Assembly (NCBI GenBank): GCA_031581145.1
Contig: JAVLBP010000003.1
Location: forward strand, 68,754 to 132,753
Source: UBA8296 sp031581145
Lineage (GTDB): Bacteria > Bacteroidota > Rhodothermia > Balneolales > Balneolaceae
Length of the DNA stretch: 64,000 nt
Direction of reading: 5' to 3'
Below, in pieces: positions 60,156 to 64,000 of the stretch. Each line of letters starts with the position of its first letter. The first letter of the stretch is position 1. The notes under the pieces are model-generated. The model was not told where the DNA came from. It searched no databases and was given only the letters and a program-made list of their open reading frames with translations. A program made the position numbers and the translations under genes.

Positions 60156-61256
60156 ATGAGTCGAATTAACCCGTCCTATCGCAAAACAGGTTTTGAGGGT
60201 GCAAAAACTCCTTCAGATCCTATCCATCTTGCCAAACAAATCATAGATGGGAACAAAGCGGCACTATCTCGAGCCATTACGTTGGCCGAGAGTCGAAAAA
60301 AGGAGCATCAAGCGCTAGCAAATCAAGTTTTAGAACATTGTGTTGCGAATCACGGTGTCGCGAATCACGGTGTCGCGAATCAAAGTGAGCAACAGACGCT
60401 CCTCACCTTGAGTCGACGAATTGGCATCACAGGATATCCTGGTGCAGGCAAAAGCACCCTATTGGAAGCACTCGGGTTACAACTCGTGGCACAGGGGGCG
60501 TCCGTAGCTGTGCTTACGGTCGACCCAACAGGTCTGCGCACTGATGGGTCTATTCTAGGAGACAAAACCCGGATGAATGAGCTTTCAAAACACCCATCCG
60601 CCTACATTCGTCCCTCCCCATCGTCCAAGTCCTTAGGCGGGGTTACAACAAGTACGTACACATCGATTCAGCTTTGTGAAGCTGCTGGGTTTGACTGGGT
60701 CTTTGTAGAAACTGTTGGGGTAGGTCAGTCGGAAGCCATGGTTTCTATGATGACGGATATCGTGTGTCTCGTGCTCATTCCTGGTGCAGGGGATGACCTC
60801 CAGGGGATGAAACGAGGGCTCATGGATACAGTCGACGCATTGATCATCAATAAATCAGACGGCCCCCAAATAGATCAAGCCAAACAAACGGCCCAACATT
60901 ATCAACAAGCTTTGGGGTGGGAGTTGTTAATGGACTCAGAGGGCGAGCCAGAGACGTCGGTTATTCATAAGGTGTCAGCAGAGACAGGCGAAGGAGTTGA
61001 AGAGCTACTTTCTTGGCTACACAACCGTTGGGATATAGGATTATCAGCCGAGTCGGTGCACCGCAAACGAAGCGCCACACTCGACCGACTCATGACAATC
61101 GAGGCTAGCCATATCGTGAAGCAATGGATGGAGTCTGTATTGGAACCGACCTCACCGGAATGGCAACAAGCCAAAGAACACCTCCTAAAGGGTGATCAAA
61201 CACTGGCATCGGCAGTCGATCCCATCGTGCAGAAGATGTTGAAAGGGTCAGAGTAA
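60156..61256 (+). CDS. meaB: Methylmalonyl-CoA mutase-associated GTPase MeaB
   Basis: A 366-residue G3E GTPase that protects and reloads the cobalamin of the mutase. Walker A ITGYPGAGKSTLLEALG, switch-region VLTVDPTGLRTDGSILGDKT, WVFVETVGVGQSE (G3) and LIINKSDG (G4) are intact. AAGGGG precedes the ATG, and it starts three bases after the mutase, matching the expected MCM-MeaB pairing. Residues 63-76 (VANHGVANHGVANQ) come from a 15-bp tandem repeat before the G domain. The stop codon is part of a 14-bp array. Confidence 0.94.
   Translation: MSRINPSYRKTGFEGAKTPSDPIHLAKQIIDGNKAALSRAITLAESRKKEHQALANQVLEHCVANHGVANHGVANQSEQQTLLTLSRRIGITGYPGAGKSTLLEALGLQLVAQGASVAVLTVDPTGLRTDGSILGDKTRMNELSKHPSAYIRPSPSSKSLGGVTTSTYTSIQLCEAAGFDWVFVETVGVGQSEAMVSMMTDIVCLVLIPGAGDDLQGMKRGLMDTVDALIINKSDGPQIDQAKQTAQHYQQALGWELLMDSEGEPETSVIHKVSAETGEGVEELLSWLHNRWDIGLSAESVHRKRSATLDRLMTIEASHIVKQWMESVLEPTSPEWQQAKEHLLKGDQTLASAVDPIVQKMLKGSE
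60345..60389. repeat. In-frame 15-bp tandem repeat in meaB
   Basis: GCGAATCACGGTGTC at 60345-60359 and 60360-60374, then a partial third unit, encoding VANHG-VANHG-VANQ in the N-terminal helix region of MeaB. Confidence 0.8.
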
Positions 61257-61299
61257 AAGGGTCTATTTGAAAGGGGACCTATGTAAAAGGGTCAGAGTA
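61242..61299. repeat. Four tandem 14-16-bp units containing the meaB stop
   Basis: AAAGGGTCAGAGTA (61242), AAAGGGTCTATTTG (61256), AAAGGGGACCTATGTA (61270) and AAAGGGTCAGAGTA (61286) are contiguous; first and last are identical over 15 bases. The meaB TAA is at 61254; each later copy also ends in a stop (TGA 61268, TAA 61284, TAA 61298). Confidence 0.85.
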
Positions 61300-61319
61300 A
61301 AAACGCAAAAGTGTAAGGA

Positions 61320-61358
61320 AGCACAATACAATATGTGCTCGTCAATTGACCCACGAGC
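61320..61358. other. Two overlapping, mutually exclusive hairpins between meaB and cdaA
   Basis: AGCACA/TGTGCT (61320-61325, 61334-61339; 8-nt loop) and GCTCGT/ACGAGC (61337-61342, 61353-61358; 10-nt loop) share the bases GCT, so only one can form at a time. No T-tract follows either. They sit in the convergent meaB/cdaA spacer. Confidence 0.35.
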
Positions 61359-61398
61359 TGTCTAAAACATACATCGCTAGGATTGGGTCGTAGGCTAG

Positions 61399-62232
61399 CT
61401 ACGATGCCGTGGCTGGTTCCGGTTTTTTTGTCTTAGGCAGAAGTGAAAAATCGGACTCTTGGTCGGCTGTGCTAGGACCGAGGAGAAGTGCCTCCAGTCG
61501 TGTCCGAAGCATTTGGGGAGCAGACAGCCCTTCAAGATTTCCATCCACAGCAAGGCCAATTTTCCCTCGTTCTTCTGAAAGTACAACAGCATACGCTCGA
61601 TTTCGCTCCGTAATCCCAATCGCTGCACGATGGCGGGTGCCATACTCCTGGGATAATGTCGTATTCGAAGAGGTTGGTAGCAAAGCACTTGCGGTTACAA
61701 TTCGATTGCCCCGGATAATAACAGCACCGTCATGAAGGGTAGAATCTTTTTGAAAAATAGATTTCAACAACCCAGCTGAGACTTCTGCATCTAATCGAAC
61801 CCCTTCACTAATCAAGTCTTGAAGACGAGTCCCAAGAGAAAACACAATGATAGCTCCAGTTTTTTGTTGGGCCATTTCGCGCGAAGCTTTGACGACTTCG
61901 TCAATCACCTTTTGCGTCGTACTTGTATTGAGAAAACGATCAAACGCACGATTTTGACCTAAATTATAGAGGAGCTGCCGAAGCTCAGGTTGGAATAATA
62001 TAATAACCGCCAGCAATCCAACATCTAGGATACCGCGGAGGATGAAACTTAACGTTGTAAAACCCAGGAGACTTACAAAAGCATTAACCAGGATAATGAC
62101 TACCACCCCTGCTGCGGCTTGAATGGCGAAGGTTCCTCGAATCCATCGGTAGAGATAGAACAAAATCCCCGCAATCAGCAGGATTTCCATAACATCTCGA
62201 AAGCCAAATTCTAAAAAGGGGAGTGGATTCAC
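61399..62232 (-). CDS. cdaA: Membrane-bound diadenylate cyclase CdaA
   Basis: Makes the second messenger cyclic di-AMP from two ATP. The 277-residue protein has three N-terminal membrane helices (MEILLIAGILFYLYRW, AGVVVIILVNAFVSLLGFTT, ILDVGLLAVIILF) and a DAC domain with STLHDGAVIIRGNRI and the RHR motif YGTRHRAAIGITE. It starts at GTG 62230-62232; no earlier ATG is available. It lies 47 nt after folP, a pairing often seen in Bacteroidota. c-di-AMP usually controls K+ and osmolyte balance; no target gene is recognisable here. Confidence 0.94.
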   Translation of the reverse strand: MNPLPFLEFGFRDVMEILLIAGILFYLYRWIRGTFAIQAAAGVVVIILVNAFVSLLGFTTLSFILRGILDVGLLAVIILFQPELRQLLYNLGQNRAFDRFLNTSTTQKVIDEVVKASREMAQQKTGAIIVFSLGTRLQDLISEGVRLDAEVSAGLLKSIFQKDSTLHDGAVIIRGNRIVTASALLPTSSNTTLSQEYGTRHRAAIGITERNRAYAVVLSEERGKIGLAVDGNLEGLSAPQMLRTRLEALLLGPSTADQESDFSLLPKTKKPEPATAS

Positions 62233-62279
62233 AGAATCAAGGGTTCAGGGTCTACGGATACTGGATCGTATGTTAAGGT

Positions 62280-63149
62280 TTAGCTTTCAGGAGTCCCGCC
62301 TTGGTGCAGCGCTGAGACAATTCGGACAGTCTCCACAGCCTCTTTTACGTCATGTACACGCAAGATATGCACTCCAGCCATACATGCAACGGTATGCAGT
62401 ACAGTGCTACCATTAAGTCGATCCTCAGCAGGTTGGCCATTAAGCATAGATCCAATCATGGACTTCCGGGAAACACCTACCATCACAGGGTGGCCATGTT
62501 TTACGAATTGCGGTAATGCATTCATGAGATCCAAATTATCCTGGAGTCTCTTGCCAAAACCAAACCCTGGATCAATAACGATAGACCCAAGATTGGGTGA
62601 AGATTGGCTCGCGTCCTCCACAAAATCATCCATAAATCTCTCTACCTCATCCACAACGTCTTCATAATGGGGACGATCCTGCATGATTTTGGGTGAACCC
62701 TGGGCATGCATACAAACATATGCTGCATTAGCGTCTGTTGCTATGTCGAGCAAATCTTGATCGTACCGACCTGAGACACAGTTCACAAGTTGACATCCAG
62801 CATCCAGTGCCTCTTGCGCTACATCTAGCTTGGTTGTATCTATGCTGTATATCGCTTCGGTAGGTAGACTTCCCGCCGATAGCAGCGAAAAAAAAGGTCC
62901 AAGTCTTCTAAATTCTTCCTCTTGACTTACGGGGTCAGACCCTGGCCTTGTGGACTCCCCTCCGACATCGATAAAGGTAGCTCCCTGCGAGACCATCCTG
63001 TCAATCTGACCTTGAATTTGATCTTCTGTAGCTACAACGCCCCCATCATAAAACGAGTCGGGGGTAAGATTTATAATCCCCATGACTTGGGGGCCTTCAA
63101 AAGAGAAGGACTTGCCACGAGCGCGTAACGACCAAGTCGTGCCCGTCAT
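62280..63149 (-). CDS. folP: Dihydropteroate synthase
   Basis: Condenses 6-hydroxymethyl-dihydropterin diphosphate with p-aminobenzoate in folate synthesis. The 289-residue TIM barrel has VMGIINLTPDSFYDGG, DVGGESTRPGSDPVSQEEE, YSIDTTKLDVAQEAL and VIDPGFGFGKRLQDNLDL. I start at ATG 63147-63149, one base past the ferredoxin stop codon; the in-frame TTG six codons upstream would overlap the ferredoxin gene. Confidence 0.95.
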   Translation of the reverse strand: MTGTTWSLRARGKSFSFEGPQVMGIINLTPDSFYDGGVVATEDQIQGQIDRMVSQGATFIDVGGESTRPGSDPVSQEEEFRRLGPFFSLLSAGSLPTEAIYSIDTTKLDVAQEALDAGCQLVNCVSGRYDQDLLDIATDANAAYVCMHAQGSPKIMQDRPHYEDVVDEVERFMDDFVEDASQSSPNLGSIVIDPGFGFGKRLQDNLDLMNALPQFVKHGHPVMVGVSRKSMIGSMLNGQPAEDRLNGSTVLHTVACMAGVHILRVHDVKEAVETVRIVSALHQGGTPES

Positions 63150-63150
63150 G

Positions 63151-63489
63151 TTACCATTCTTCGACAAGTTCGCTCAACTTATCGGTTCTTGCAGCGGCTT
63201 CGTCAGCATCAGGAAGGGCGTCCTTAGTTTCATTGATAATATGATCCGTACCCCATGCTTCGCTCAAACGCTCATTCAAGTCGATGTAATGCTCCCATTC
63301 AGATGGCACTTCATCATCAGGATAGATTGCTTCGACAGGACACTCAGAAACGCATGCGTCACAATCAATACATTCGTTTGGGTCAATGGCTAAAAAGTTG
63401 GGCCCCTCGCGAAACGCATCCACGGGACAAACTGCCGCACAATTTGTGTACTTACAATTAATACAAGGTTCGGTTACAACGTATGCCAT
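63151..63489 (-). CDS. fdxA: Seven-iron-type ferredoxin
   Basis: A 112-residue electron carrier with two cluster motifs: TEPCINCKYTNCAAVCPVDA (C9, C12, C17, C21) and ECIDCDACVSECPVEA, followed by the FdxA-type C-terminal extension (EWEHYIDLNERLSEAWGTDH). FdxA proteins carry one [3Fe-4S] and one [4Fe-4S] cluster; the VDCF Cys of many homologues is Ala here. It is the first gene of a ferredoxin-folP-cdaA run. Confidence 0.9.
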   Translation of the reverse strand: MAYVVTEPCINCKYTNCAAVCPVDAFREGPNFLAIDPNECIDCDACVSECPVEAIYPDDEVPSEWEHYIDLNERLSEAWGTDHIINETKDALPDADEAAARTDKLSELVEEW

Positions 63490-63532
63490 AGCAATTGAGA
63501 CAAAAAATTTATGTCGATATGATGTAAGATAT

Positions 63533-63567
63533 AAAAAAAGCAGCCCCCATAATTGAGAGCTGCTTTT
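63533..63567 (-). terminator. Rho-independent terminator of the right-edge receptor gene
   Basis: Read on the minus strand, AAAAGCAGC (63559-63567) pairs perfectly with GCTGCTTTT (63536-63544) around a 14-nt loop, followed by a run of seven T (63539-63533). It lies 36 nt past the receptor stop codon and 44 nt before the ferredoxin start. Confidence 0.8.
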
Positions 63568-63602
63568 AAAAAGCTTAGAGCTAAACTTTCGTTCCGCTTC
63601 TC

Positions 63603-64000
63603 TTAGAAGTTCACGCGAAGGCCAAAGTTGTAGCGACGTGGTAGGCCAAAGAATACTTCGGCGTCATCGGCATCATGATCGAGATCATATGCGTTGTAGC
63701 GGCTATTATCCGTTGCATCCTGAATGTAAACTTCGTCCGTAACGTTTAGCATGTTGAAGAAGACCTGAGTCCCATCAAGAATACTTGTGAGTGTGTAATC
63801 CAGATGTAAGTTGAAGAACGTAGCATTCGGCACTTTCCAAGCTTGTGCGCGGTCGTTTGCATCTGTTCTTCCAAGAGGACTAAAGTCAGAGTAATGCTTC
63901 GCGTATGTGAAACCACGGATTGTCGCAGAGAAAGAGCTAAATGGAGACCATGTCGCAGCATATGAGAACTGAGTCTGCGGTGCATTCGCAACTTTCAAGT
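63603..64000 (-). CDS. TonB-dependent receptor, C-terminal barrel fragment (cut by window edge)
   Basis: The last 132 codons of an outer-membrane receptor; the 5' part is beyond base 64000. The sequence is typical of the last barrel strands: FSYAATWSPFSSFSATIRGF, NATFFNLHLDYTL, GTQVFFNMLNVTDEVYIQDA and the final RRYNFGLRVNF with a C-terminal Phe recognised by the BAM machinery. The substrate cannot be inferred. A clear terminator follows. It is not the other half of the receptor at the left edge. Confidence 0.82.
   Translation of the reverse strand, partial: LKVANAPQTQFSYAATWSPFSSFSATIRGFTYAKHYSDFSPLGRTDANDRAQAWKVPNATFFNLHLDYTLTSILDGTQVFFNMLNVTDEVYIQDATDNSRYNAYDLDHDADDAEVFFGLPRRYNFGLRVNF

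Overview
The window comes from a chromosome of the Bacteroidota / Rhodothermota / Balneolota group. The evidence is the gene families themselves: TonB-dependent receptors with a CarboxypepD-regulatory-like N-terminus at the left edge and a receptor C-terminus at the right edge, GldC, DUF3078, DUF4199, DUF5686, a DUF5117-type metalloprotease, single-chain glycyl-tRNA synthetase, and two tRNA genes each preceded by a TTG-N20-TAnnTTT element that resembles the -33/-7 promoter of this group. Base composition looks moderate and even. No phage, insertion sequence, CRISPR array or rRNA operon was found, and no gap without a gene exceeds 300 bases, so this is mostly core genome.

Layout. 1-12.2 kb: receptor N-terminus, tandem UspA protein, DUF368 membrane protein, large zinc-metalloprotease lipoprotein, glyQS, asd, a lamin-tail/FlgD-like secreted protein, a PLP decarboxylase and a DUF3078 outer-membrane protein. 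12.4-17.8 kb: tRNA-Gln, prs, rplY, pth, hppA and an unknown protein. 17.8-20.3 kb: a secreted Cys-rich small protein coupled to a 6-bladed beta-propeller, then a methyltransferase. 20.3-31.7 kb: pyrF-rnhA facing a long minus-strand run (PH-like membrane protein, hflX, CBS-like protein, 1016-residue TPR protein, aroA, dnaK, tsaD) with several 4-nt NTGA junctions. 31.8-37.4 kb: a large FG-GAP-like lipoprotein and a DUF5686 protein. 37.5-44.1 kb: a minus-strand block of envelope and lipid genes (rluD, gldC, accA, DUF2085, DUF4199, CPBP protease, DUF2007, cdsA, TIGR01777 epimerase). 44.3-50.6 kb: recN, lhgO, TlpA-like thioredoxin, ahcY, an endonuclease/exonuclease/phosphatase lipoprotein and tRNA-Arg. 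50.6-55.5 kb: a type III polyketide synthase / methyltransferase / FAD monooxygenase operon in the same order as the Streptomyces srsABC phenolic-lipid operon, with sufE upstream, then a PAS-only sensor. 55.7-61.3 kb: acyl-CoA dehydrogenase divergent from a methylmalonyl-CoA mutase in which a MutA-like part is fused to MutB, followed by meaB. 61.4-64 kb: cdaA, folP, ferredoxin, receptor C-terminus.

The least expected signal is not a gene. Several gene ends (rplY, pth, cdsA/epimerase, rluD, tlpA, meaB) carry short tandem arrays of 12-16 bp units that include the real stop codon, and in one case also the next start codon. Intergenic units have periods of 13, 14 or 16 bp, so successive copies place stop codons in different reading frames; in four arrays all three frames are covered. 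Similar short tandem duplications inside genes have periods of 12, 15, 21, 24 or 45 bp and keep frame. This looks like frequent short-range duplication that is tolerated at gene junctions and in linkers. Other points worth checking are the MutA-MutB fusion, the srs-like operon, the Cys-rich peptide/propeller pair, a perfect 9-bp inverted repeat in the acyl-CoA dehydrogenase/mutase divergent promoter region, and four convergent gene pairs whose 3' ends overlap.
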